A DNA stretch of 64,000 nucleotides from contig JBBHKE010002853.1 of the NCBI GenBank assembly GCA_037447655.1, forward strand, positions 62,001-126,000, read 5' to 3'. Origin of the DNA: Zygnema cylindricum. Its lineage: Eukaryota; Streptophyta; Zygnematophyceae; Zygnematales; Zygnemataceae. Position numbers and translations under genes: made by a program. The notes beneath the pieces are model-generated. The model did not search any database. It saw only the letters and a list, made by a program, of their open reading frames with translations, and had not been told where the DNA came from. Shown piece after piece: positions 53,701 through 64,000 of the stretch (its first letter is position 1; every line of letters begins with the position of its first letter).

Positions 53701-56700
53701 ATTGTCTTATTGCCCTTTCTATGGATAGCACAGGTTTCAACAGGAAAACATGAGCTTTTTGAGTGAGCTGCCATTAATTAATAGTTTCATTTTTTTATTT
53801 TTTTTTGAAGAAAAGGTGTTGTTAACATAAGAAGTGTCAAAAGTGTACACGTATCATCCAATGATTAGCTTTTGTACTGTAGCGCTATTTATATTTTCGC
53901 TTTTGTTTTGATTTCTGTTGTTTTTGAAATTATGAAGGGTTAGTTATCAGCTTCACTAATCCCACTTGTTGTTTTGGCTATCGTACTCTTTTCCATTTAA
54001 AAATGCAACTTCTTTGGTGGGATACCATACATGTCATATTAGTTCTCTTCTCCGTATTCACAAAAAAGGTTTATTTTCTGTTTTTTTGTAACTACATCTA
54101 GTCATCACCATGAGTTTAATGGGATAAAAGATACTTTATGTTCAACTTTAAGTGTTTCAAACATGTTGTTAAGGTTGGTAGGACAATATATGATAATAAA
54201 GTTTTGCACGCAAATAAAAAACGAGCTTTCCCCTCAAGAAAAAGTACATTTTGATTTAATATATAACTTCAATTTGCTTAATTGTTTTCTCCTCTCCTGA
54301 TCTCTTTTCCTCTCTTTCTCTCTCTCTTTCCCTCTCTTTGCCTGTCCTTTCTTTTTTTCTGTCCCTCCCCCACTCTCTCTCTCCCGCTCTCTCCCTCTCC
54401 CTCTCTCTCACACACTTTCCCTCTCTCCTCTTTCTTTATCCCCCCCTCTTTTTTCCCTCTTTTCTCTCTTTTTCTCTCTCATTTTCTCTGTCCCTCCCTC
54501 TCTTTTCATGAGTCAGACTGAAAGTGAACAACGACCGCATAAAGTAAGCTTTCATGTGGAGAAGTCGGAGGCTTTGGGTATTATCGAAACGCTAAGGGAA
54601 CGTCTCCAGTCAAGAGGAGTAAGTATGGAAGAACTTTTTATTATTCAAAAATCGTGATTCCTGTTGTTGGTAATGAGAAAAAGAGGCATTTGAGCTCTTT
54701 AACATGTTTGCCTTTCAAATCAAGGTTATAAATTTGTAGATGTATTATTCTCTCTCATTAAAATTCTAAGACGTCCTTCAAATATTGCATTAATTATCTT
54801 GCTGTATCCACGGTTTTTGTAAATGGTTGATGTTCCATAGCGTTCTTAATATTAATTTTGAAATAAATCTCGAAGTAGTTGTCGACGACAAACAATATTG
54901 ACATAGCCTGAGTATAGGTCTTGCTTCCTCTCCTCTGCCTTTTTCCCTCTCTCCCGCGGTCTTTTTCCGTCTTTTCTCCCCTGTTCTCTCTCTCTGTCTC
55001 TCTCCCTCTCTCCTCCCTCTCCCCTCTTTCTCCTTTTCTCATGTTGACATGGACTGACTTTGTTTTCCCTGACTGTTTACTTCGACTGCTTAAATTATCC
55101 AGTTGAAGGTGAACATTGTTTACTGTGGAGGCTATGACCTCGATCTTCTCTCATTTTTTCTTCATTTCTTTCCCTTGTCTCCGTCTCTCCCCCTTTCTCT
55201 ATCCGACTCACTCTCTTTTCTCCTTCTCTCCCACGTTCTCTGTCCTTCTCTCCCTCTCCCTCCATATCTCCCTACCCCTCTCTTCCTCTCTCCTTCTCTA
55301 CATGGACTTCTGACGTTGTTTTCTTTGACTGCTTAAATTGTTCTGCTGAAGGTGAACACTAGTGGAGGCTATGACCTCGATCTTCTCCTCATTCTTTTCT
55401 CTTTCTTTTTCCCTTTTGTCCTCTTCCCCTCACCCCCCATCTCGCCTTTCTTTTCCTTTTCCATGCCCTCCCTCCCTCTCACTCTCTCCCCCACCATATC
55501 TTCCTCCCGTGCCTCATCCCACTTTCCCTCTCACTTTCTTTGACTTTCTCAAATTACTCAGTTGAAGATGAATGTTTCTCGATCTTCTCCTCAGTCCCTT
55601 GCCATCTCTGTCCCTTTTCTCCTTCTCTCCCCCTTTCTCCCTCTCCTTCTCTCTCACCCTCTCTCCCTCTCTCTATGTCCCACTCTCCTTCTCTGACATT
55701 GTTTTATTTGGCTGTCTTAATTTATCCAGTTGAAGGTGAACATTATTTACAGTGGAGGCTATGACCTTGATCTTCTTCCTGAGAGGGCTGGAAAAGGAAA
55801 AGCCCTAAGTTATCTTCTCAATAAGCTCCAAGAAGAGGAGAGGAAACCCTTAAATACTTTGGCTTGTGGGGATTCTGGGAACGATCAGGAGCTCTTCACT
55901 GTGGCTGGAGCAAAGGGAGTCATTGTAAGAATTCCCCTCCTTTTACTTGCCTCTCTTTACCTCTGTTTTACCCCTCTCTACCTCTCCTTTATCTCTCCTT
56001 ACCTCTCCTTTCTTTTCTTTACCTCGGTTTACCTCTCTTTACCTCTTCTTACCTCTCGTTACGTCTCTTTACCTTTCTTTACCTCTTTTTACCTTTCTTT
56101 ACCTTTCTTTACCCCTCTTTTTCTCTCTTTACCTCTCATCCACCCCTTTCACAGCACATAGAATCGTCATTTTATTTGGGTATTTTGAAAAGGTCTAGTC
56201 ATGGCAATTCTGTTACACTTCAGTTGTTACTATTTTATTTATTTATTTCTATAATGAGTATTTCTCTCGCATTTTATCACCATAAGGCAATCGAAATTTT
56301 CAGAATCTGAACCTGCGATTGGTCACTTGTAAACAATCACCCAGCAACTTTAAGGAAGAAATAAGGGACTTTGAGGGCCAGAAAGACGTTTAATTCTAAT
56401 TCTAATAGCGATTCCTTGTATATTTGTATAACGTTTAATTCTAATTCTATAAAGACTCATTGTATATTGGTATTTTTTTTTCCTTCAATGTGCCTTTTAA
56501 TCTTTCCAGGGTGGTTTTTGGGTATCTGTCTGAAATCCTCCGGGTGCAAATATTATATAATTTCATTGAAGAAATTTACCCTGATGTCGAGAGTGAAACA
56601 TACAAGTTTTTGAGTGAATATTACCTAAAATTACTAAAACTATACGAATTGTACAATTTATCGTCAAAACGAGGGTCGGACTTCGATAGTGTAATTCAAA

Positions 56701-57787
56701 AAGTGGATGGCTTTATGCTTTAGTTTTGTTAAAAAGGGAATACCCCAGAAAACACCCCCAAAACCCCTGTTTTCTCTCCTTAAATGAGCCTATTACACTA
56801 GACATTATATTTAGATTGACAGTTCTTTTTGTGCTTGAAAATGTTATTTACTCAACAAAATGAAGGAAGTACATCTCATCTCATGTGTTTCTGTCTTCAT
56901 GTGTTCATATGTAATTTAAAAAAATAAATAAGACATTCATCCTTTTTCTTTTTCTATTTTATTCTTTTTTCTTTTTTAACCTGAAATACCCATGATCATG
57001 AGCCATAAAAACAGAAGAAATCGAGGTTTTTATGTCTCTTCATTATCGTCGGTCTCTCTCTCTTTTTTGGGTGGGAAAGTCCATGGAGGAACTTTTTTAG
57101 TGGTATGAGAGAAACAGGCAAATCTATGTTTTATTCATTCGTTTTATTATTTTTATCTTACTCTTTTTATTTTTTGTCCTGGAATTCCATCATCATTATA
57201 TGTAAAAACATGAAAAATTGAGGTTTTTATTTCTCTCTCCCTCTCGTCTTCAGGTGGGAAATGCCATGGAGGAGCCTAACCCTAAATAATCCCTTATGGT
57301 TTAGGTTGTAAAACCTCGATTTCTTATTATTTTTATGGCTCACGAGATTTTGTGTATTTCACGTTGTTCCTTGTGTAACTTTTTTAGTCAACGAGAGAGA
57401 AAACTAACTGGGTGCTAATGTTTTTATGATTTAACGTTTTTTTCTGTTTCTACGTTTCTCTGTTTTTATATCTCCTTGTGATCGTGGGATTTCCAAGGCG
57501 AGGAAAATGGATGCCTAGTGTTTTCATGTCTCCTCATGGTCGTGGGGTTTTCAAGAAAGAAAATACTCTAGATGCCTAGCGTTTTTATTATATAATATTT
57601 TCAATGTTGTTTTTATTAAATATTGTTTGTAATGTTATTTTCATGTTGTTGGGGTTTTCAGGTGGGAAATGCCATGGAGGAGCTTGTGCAGTGGTACGAG
57701 AAACAGAGCAATACCGGCCATCTTTTCCGAGCGACGGAAAGATGTGCAGGAGGAATAATCCAGGCCATAAATCATTTCCAATTATAA
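50762..57787 (+). CDS. SPP: Sucrose-phosphate phosphatase with N-terminal presequence (6 exons)
   Basis: HAD-superfamily enzyme that removes phosphate from sucrose-6F-phosphate, the last step of sucrose synthesis. Exons: 50762-51175, 52422-52575, 53394-53539, 54517-54618, 55730-55924, 57662-57787; 378 aa, all in phase. The catalytic DxD motif SDLDFTM has Asp133 and Asp135 and closes exon 1. VFSTGRSPTAYK, SVGTEILYG, EQRPHKVSFHV, IIYSGGYDLDLLPERAGKG and CGDSGNDQELF follow in family order. The protein ends RATERCAGGIIQAINHF, so it lacks the ~160-residue C-terminal domain of land-plant SPPs and resembles the short cyanobacterial form. The first ~120 residues are Ser/Asn/Lys-rich, with KKIQATTSSG as a possible transit-peptide cleavage context. 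ATG 50762 was chosen over the in-frame 50621 ATG because the extra residues translate a T-rich tract. Confidence 0.93.
52780..52965 (+). repeat. CT tract followed by GA tract
   Basis: CCCCTCCTCTCCCCTCCCC is followed about 50 bp later by GGGAGGGGAGGGGGGGG-type sequence, an imperfect inverted repeat of simple sequence in SPP intron 2. Confidence 0.85.
54290..54512 (+). repeat. CT-rich tract up to the SPP exon 4 acceptor
   Basis: About 220 bp of CTCTCCCTCT-type sequence ending at the acceptor. Confidence 0.9.
54920..55729 (+). repeat. Tandem CT-rich units carrying ghost copies of SPP exon 5 start
   Basis: Three decayed copies of the acceptor plus exon-5 start lie at about 55091-55150, 55331-55385 and 55541-55590. 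Each is followed by CT-rich sequence. The first still reads LKVNIVYCGGYDLDLL without a stop. The real exon begins at 55730. Confidence 0.85.
55930..56152 (+). repeat. TTTACCTCTC minisatellite after SPP exon 5
   Basis: About twenty degenerate copies of CTCTTTACCTCTCTTTAC-like units beginning just after the donor. Confidence 0.88.
56515..56723 (+). other. Unassigned ORF inside SPP intron 5
   Basis: After an acceptor-like TCTTTCCAG the frame reads a non-repetitive, charged, helix-rich sequence (FIEEIYPDVESETYKFL, LLKLYELYN) and stops at 56721-56723. Composition is protein-like, unlike the surrounding intron. It is not in frame with SPP exon 5 through the visible acceptor, and I do not recognise the family. 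It could be an inserted gene fragment, an exon of an overlapping gene, or chance. Confidence 0.3.
56940..57661 (+). repeat. Tandem units with ghost copies of SPP exon 6 start
   Basis: At about 57070-57110 GGGTGGGAAAGTCCATGGAG, and at about 57253-57276 TTCAGGTGGGAAATGCCATG, copy the real junction TTTCAGGTGGGAAATGCCAT (57656-57675). Each is preceded by a shared ATCGAGGTTTTTAT or ATTGAGGTTTTTAT block, giving a ~185-bp unit. An inverted copy of that block lies near 57305-57340. Confidence 0.82.
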
Positions 57788-59558
57788 TTATAATTATTTC
57801 TTATGTCTCTCGAAAGTCGCTCCAAAAGCATTTCTGAAGACGAGAAAAACAAAAAAAAGAGAGAGAGATGCTACGCAAGGTACGTTTACGTACATTTTGA
57901 GGCTACATATTGGCAAGCTACATGTTGATAACCAGACCTGCGAAATGCTTTTGGGCTCAAAACTATTTTATTTTTTGTCTTGTAAAAAAAAGGCTAAGGC
58001 TAAGGTTTTGTACACATTTTATCCGGAAATGAGTACTGGTAAATGCATACCCAGCAAATAGGTGGGCGACATGAGCTTTGAACACCAGCTGCCTCTTGAC
58101 TGTTGATTTGTAGTTTATTCAGTTGTTCAGTGTGGTTGTATGATGATTCAGTTAAGTGAGATTGATTCTCCTGGCCTATCTTTGTTAATGTACCACCAAG
58201 TAATTGATGTTGCAGGATGTGTTGTGTTTTGTATACAACCACTTATCAATATTTGTGGAAGTGGGTAAGCCTACAGTATATGTTAGTTAACACAACGTTT
58301 AACAGAGCAGTTCTTTGCCAAACTTGACGATTAGTGAGCACTTGGCCCTTACACTGATATTCCAATCAGATAGAGGCTACTCTTGAAGTGATTCTTGATT
58401 CTCCATGATATATTTTCATATTGCAACTGTCCTGGTGTTTCTTGGTGTAAGAGAGGTTGCAATTTTTCCCAATTTTTATACAAAGAAGTGAAATTGCACA
58501 CGGATGTGACACGCGTATTGACATACTCCACTGTCTGCCCTTATTAAAGTTAATTTGGCCATGATTTTTCTTAAATTGTAAAACTGAGTTAACATCATTA
58601 TTTAAGGAAATGGCCTATACTAAACCAATTTTCCTCACACTAAAGTAATGTTTTGTATTATAGGTTCTCAACACTGCTGAATCCTTGACTGTAAATATCA
58701 TAATGCACTTTGAGAACGTGTATTCTGGGGAAATAAAATATGTTTGTACACAGCTTCTATTGAACAGTCTCTTACTCGTCTCAAAGATTATCAAGTAAAC
58801 ATGCTGGGAAAAAAAAAGATGCATTTGCTTCCCCTGATTTCTGTAAACTTATGATTCATTTAAAATAATTGCCACACTTACATCATCTTTAATTAAGTTT
58901 CACCTTAATATCCGCAAGGCTCTAGATATTTTTTTTGAAATATTTGGCACACAGGAACAACAATAAACTTGTACCCTCTCTTATTCTATGCATAGATAAA
59001 TATTTTCGACTAATACAGATTTTTCTACGAATCTGTACAACTTCGCAAATACACTAAAAACAAAGATTCTGATCATATTATAGTGACGTCACAAATAAAT
59101 GAATTGTTCTACATCGCTCACACTCTTAGTTCCCGCAGTTCAACAACATCGAAAAGACAAAATCCTTTTGTACACCGGATAGCAAACATAATTTTTCCCA
59201 ACAAAAATAAAGCATTGAATTAAATCACATTCACCAACAATACATCCGTTAACGAACCATTAATTTTCAACTTTGGGTGCAGAAGAATCTACAATTCGAC
59301 CACTAATTACACGCACTGGAACAAATCGAGACTACCGCGGGTTCCTACCTAATGAAAATTCCTAAAAGCTGACTCACAATCAATACTCTACTCTCGTAAA
59401 AAGCAGACAACATTCAAATTAAAGCACATTTGAGGCAAAGCCAGAAACCTTATTACTCAAGAAAACAATTTACCGAACAAGGAAACAAAAACAAGACACT
59501 TCTTTTTATGGTAGCCCACAAATTTTATTGATTTGATCAAAGATAGTTCCCGGACCCT
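57788..59558. other. Convergent 3' region SPP-UTP15
   Basis: No gene recognised; should contain both 3' UTRs. AT-rich, without clear repeats. Confidence 0.4.
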
Positions 59559-62500
59559 TCAAACAACAGAGCCTTGCAAAAGCGTTTGTAGCATACCACG
59601 AACCGCAGACATGGCTTCCATTATTCGTACTTCTGATAACACTCTTTCCCTTAATAACCCAATCTGCCACTCACAACACCATCCCTCTTTATTAGTACAA
59701 CACCATTCATCATTATTTGTACAACACCGTCCATAATTATTAGAGGTCCACTTTACTTGCAACTCACTGTGAAATTGTAACAAAGTGTTAACTCTAATAA
59801 TTCTCTAACCCAAGTGATGGGCAGAGGAGATAGTATTCTGCCACATTCCTTGTTATGGGCCACTTAACAAGACAGTGTTGTCAACACTAATTTTTGATTT
59901 TGAGTCGGAAAAACTCTCACTTGAATTAGTGGGATTAAATCTATTAATGATGATTAACTCTACTAACAATGATTAACTCTGGTAATCATGGACAGATTAG
60001 GTAGAGGATTTTTCGACAGGCCGGCATAATTTGTGCAGTATTTTTAACATGAAACATCCTTACTGTACGGAATCCCAAAATCCCATTCTCAGCTGTTAAT
60101 TGACCATCCTTAATTCCCAAAGAACTCTAAACACCAGAGGCTTAAAAAAAATGATACCTGATGATCAACACTGGCTGACGAACCTATCGAGCTTGCAAAT
60201 AAGTCAAGAACAAAATTTGCCAAAGGAATCAAGAATCGTGAGTGCCGAGGGTTTGCAATATACCTGTGTCCATTCCAAACAACAATAAAACAGCAAAGCC
60301 TATTCAGGAATTTGAGGAGAAAGGAAAAACGGAGGGAAAGGAGGGAAACAGGAGAGAAAGGCTAGAAATGAGGTAAGAAGGAACGAAGGAAAAGGGGGGA
60401 AAGGAAAGGAGGGAAGAAAAGGAGGGAAAGGAGGGAGGAAAAGGAAGGAAAGGAGAGAGGAGGGAGACAGGAGGGATCTTTACTCGTCCATTTCCCCCTA
60501 GCTTAAAAGAAGCAAAAAAAATGATTGGCAAAAAAAAAGGACATAAGAAGTGACTAACACTCACTTTGTCAAAAATACTAGTAGAGGCACAAGATTGGCT
60601 TCACTCATCCCACTAATAGCTTTTTTTAAGCCACCCCTTGCAACAAGCTCATCCAGTACAGCCATGACCACCTGTCCTCCACTCCAAAAAAGAATAACAG
60701 ATCAGTATTCCAAAAACAATATAGACACCGGTTATTTCAGAAGTAATATAGAAACCGGTTAAAGAAAAATAGATTAGTATTCCAGAAGTGATATAGACAA
60801 TGGTTAAGAAAATAATGTTCTGATGACCAGAATGAAACTGACATTAGACAGGGTCCAAAACGATAATTTCATATTCCTCTGCCCGTACATCTCACCAGAA
60901 GCAAACGCCATACAGGAGTGTTTCAAAAAAGAAAAAAAATCCCAATATGTATGCTTATTCATGCTTATTCACTTATTTCCATCAAACCTTCAAGATATGT
61001 CAAAATAAGAAAAGCAACAATGACAATGACAAAAACAATCATGTTTGTTTTCTAAATAACAGGCTGTCCTCATTTGACCAGAGGTCACTTTACTTTTCAG
61101 CATAGACTCTCAGATAGAGCTAATATTTTGTTAATCATTGGACAGCCCACCATGTATGGACAAATCTAAAAATAATTGGTATGGGACTTACTTTGAAACC
61201 CATGGCATTACTAGGCAGGAAAGCTTCTCAATCAATCCTCACAAATGACAAGCAACTATCTATACGACTTCCAAGGAAATTACTGCACATCCTCATCCTC
61301 AAGCTGCCATCATTTGACCAGAAAAAGTCATTTGTTTTTCAGCATCAACTCTCAGTTAGAGCTAATATTGTGATAATCATCAGCAGCCAGCATGTGGCAA
61401 AGCCACAATCTCTTCACTCACTCGTTAACTTATTAAAAACATCAAAGTGCCAAAATTCATGTCTTTATACTTCAAGCAGACAATGACAGCTTAAAAGTCA
61501 CACAGCTGTAGCACATAAAAACCAAAAGCGAATTCAAGCAACCAATATCTCATCCTCCATACTATGCTTGTTTTGCAACCTTTTATGGCAAGTATGTAAC
61601 GGGAAGAATAATATTCAAAATTTTCTGCAAATCAGGAAAGCTGTGAACACTTAAATGAGAGAGTGAAACTTAAATCAGAGGGAACTGGAAACTGTCATAA
61701 GGAAGCTTGGGAACTGTAAATCATGTCACCAGGAAAGTAGTTTAAGTGCCACTAGGACGTAAGTCGTTACCTCTGGCCGTGGAGTTCGCAAGGCTGCTGT
61801 TAAAGCATCCGAGTATTGAAATTTTCGAAAAAAGCGATCATAAAGAGCTATATGTGCACGTTTGCGTTGTGCTACAAGAAAATCTTCTGCCTGAAAATTC
61901 AGCACCAGTCCCACCAGCCATGAGTGTAGAAACAGTAATAACCTGATTGTAAATGCTCTGAAAACTGCGACCAAAAACTAGGTAAGGGGATGACCATCTG
62001 AATCTCGTGGATAAGAGTGACATTTTTAAAACTTATCTGGTTATAATATTAGAGGTTAACGTAATTCTTTGGCAGCTCGACCCATACATAACTTAATCAG
62101 AAAGGGCTGTATACAAATCCACTTTCAGCTTCCTCGGGTAAGACAGTTACAAAGATCTCAAACATACATAGAACCAAGAAGGCTGGTAAGGTTTCCCTGT
62201 TCGCTGATACATGAATTTCATCCCAATTGCTACCCCCTTATGAGAACCGACAACACCTGACTTACTTACAGCTGCCTTTTCACTACGTCCTCGGATAAAA
62301 TATCTGAAAGAAGAAGCTGTAAGTGGCCTCTTCCTAGTGGAGCGTCTTCTGGGTTTATCTCCAGGAAGTCCTGAAGGAATGATCCCTGACCGGATGGGCT
62401 TTGAAGAAGGCATTTTCCGTTGCCTAATAGAGAGAAGGCCTGTGGACATTCCCACTGCTAGGGTTGAGGTATTTGCCGATATCCCGAGTGACAAAACAGG

Positions 62501-63691
62501 GGCCGGATAACGAATTGCATGAGTGGCCTGCATTTAAAACCAATGACGCAGAAAGTTAGACTACAAACAATCGAGAAATAAACTTTGTTGAGATAAGTGC
62601 TCTCTATGCTCTAAGAAAATGACCAGGATGTCACAAAACGGGTTGAACGAGGAAGTTAAAAAAGCAAATCTATAGAAGAGGATGGAACAAAAAAAAATTG
62701 AAGTTGAATCAGCTAAAACAGACTTAGATAAAAAAAAAACAATGAAATAAGTCTCTTTACAAATAAAGAATGGACAGGGGGAAAAAAAAAAAAACATACA
62801 AGGGCCCATTGGAAGGGTGAGTACTTACGCGAAAACTATCAAGATCATAGACTTTAACATGACAATCTGCCGAGCCAGTAAGGAGGCGTGGATTGGGAGT
62901 ACGGTTAGCAGGCCCAACAGAAATAGGGGCTGCAAGTGTTAGGGCTGTCACAGTTTTTTGGTGATTGGACAGACGCTGAAGAAGACGCCCCCCTCCAAGG
63001 ATATCCCAGATGTTTACATGGTTGCCTCCTGCACTCAGATATTTTCAACAATAGCTTCAGTTTTGTTTCAAATTATTACAGGATTCGTCGTATGTACTTA
63101 TAATCTTTCTGTCAGGTACACACACATGCTTTACCTCGGTTACAGGCTTTGTTGCATATAAATGCAGAAACAAATTCTCATGGCTCTGATAAAACTAGCA
63201 AAGACAGAAAGGTGCCCAATACCTGCTGTTGCTAGGAGACCTCCAGATGGAAAAAAGAGCACAGCCTCCACCGGTAGATCGTGCTGCATTAAAAGAAGAC
63301 AAATTTAATTGTTATTCTCTGCATAGAAGCCAGCAATCTCTCAAAGCTAAATGGTTCCTTTGAATCCAACACTGGAGTTTGAATTGCCACTGCGGAAGGA
63401 CTTAAAAGGCTGTCATATTGAAAAACACAACATCAGAGACATGACAACATGTGGTTTCAGTATACAAAAGGAAGTCAGCCACAGCACCTTTAACGGCAGC
63501 TTAAACAAAACCACATTATTAAGGTTTTAAGTACCCTTAATTGCATTGAACAACACAAAGAAGATTGGTCAATATCTTTAAAAAACTACTTTGCATTTCA
63601 GGATAAGAACTGAGTTACCTGTAGCTTCATGACACTTTTACCACTTCGCAGATCCCATAAACGAACTGTGTGGTCATATGACCCGGTTGCC
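59559..63691 (-). CDS. UTP15: UTP15, U3 snoRNP/small-subunit processome WD40 protein (3' eight exons; 5' end beyond window)
   Basis: Nucleolar t-UTP protein needed for 18S pre-rRNA transcription and processing. Exons in transcript order: 63691-63619, 63283-63223, 63028-62829, 62527-62270, 61890-61771, 60671-60565, 60263-60158, 59663-59559; 342 codons plus stop, in phase, against ~520 aa for whole family members. WD repeats are visible as ATGSYDHTVRLWDLRSGK, GGNHVNIWDILGGG and GSADCHVKVYDLDSF, followed by PAPVLSLGISANTSTLAVGM. The linker with FRYFIRGR and the C-terminal domain (RKFQYSDAL, VLDELVARGGL, LVPLLVFL, LRERVLSEVRIM) match UTP15. The exon 8 acceptor CTGCAG-type choice (TGGCAG then ATTGGG) follows family spacing. 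The upstream exons must lie past 64000; 63692-64000 reads as intron. Confidence 0.92.
59790..59975. mobile_element. MITE-family copy in UTP15 intron
   Basis: Contains ATGGGCCACTTAACAAGAC and AGTGTTGTCAACACTAATTT, the family's internal blocks, with AAGTGATGGGCAGAG near one end. Ends not resolved. Confidence 0.5.
60305..60480 (-). repeat. GA-rich tract in UTP15 intron
   Basis: GGAAAGGAGGGAAAAGG-type purines on +, hence polypyrimidine in the UTP15 transcript. Confidence 0.88.
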
Positions 63692-64000
63692 CTGCATAGA
63701 ACAATGCATGAAACACCCAAGTAAAGTCATCAGTTCTCAATTTCTTACATGTCTTGTGAAAGTGCACAGCAGAATCAATCTCTCTCAATAGCAGTTCAAC
63801 AAAAATGCGAGTCCAGCACAACAAATGTTTCTCAGCAATTGTATAGAGTAAAATTCCGTATCAGAAATGTTTTCATTCAACAGCCCCTCTTAAATAGTAG
63901 AAGGTCACGGAAACAACTGGACACTACTACATGACAAAGTGCAGATTGCTAAGTCCTCAAGGTCTATTTCAAAAACCTTAATCTTTTATGGTTGAAAAGC

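Noticed and set aside
55104-55150. Ghost copy of SPP exon 5 as a functional exon
   Set aside because: No donor follows in a usable frame and the family sequence is fully supplied by 55730-55924.

Overview
The window is eukaryotic nuclear DNA from a green organism. It is AT-rich and intron-dense, with long pyrimidine/purine microsatellites, many small transposons, and genes for plastid-targeted proteins (30S ribosomal protein S17, gyrase A, a sucrose-phosphate phosphatase with a plastid-like presequence). A plant-type CAX antiporter, plant-like SPP, a telo-box by a ribosomal-protein gene and one apparent U12-type AT-AC intron fit the streptophyte side of the green lineage (a charophyte alga is my best guess). 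The species is not identified. Layout: 1-4.9 kb is a nest of inverted-repeat DNA transposons. 5.1-18.8 kb (+) is a complete 19-exon cohesin SMC1 gene (1224 aa by my splice reconstruction). 19.5-21.9 kb holds a decayed LINE-like reverse transcriptase (+). 22.7-29.6 kb (-) carries the first eight exons of organellar DNA gyrase subunit A; the gene runs into a 10-N assembly gap and its 3' part is absent. 32.2 kb (+) is an intronless membrane-protein gene of a conserved plant/bacterial family. 33.1 kb is a telomere-like array. 34.4-37.8 kb is a second decayed reverse transcriptase (-). 39.6-40.1 kb (-) is plastid RPS17. 41.7-49.0 kb (+) is a vacuolar-type Ca2+/H+ exchanger with two possible first exons. 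50.8-57.8 kb (+) is sucrose-phosphate phosphatase. 59.6-64.0 kb (-) is the 3' part of UTP15, a WD40 protein of the small-subunit processome, running off the window end. The genes are unrelated housekeeping functions and show no operon-like logic. What links them is intron architecture. Several introns of SMC1, CAX and SPP contain tandem duplications that straddle splice junctions, leaving decayed ghost copies of the acceptor plus exon start (or exon end plus donor) next to the real site. Introns also carry a shared TA-flanked MITE family and long polypyrimidine tracts that mostly lie on the sense strand. These features, the apparent AT-AC intron in SMC1 and the alternative CAX first exons are the most unusual observations. 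All exon models come from reading the sequence, checking splice consensus, phase and recalled family sequences; none was confirmed by alignment software or transcripts.
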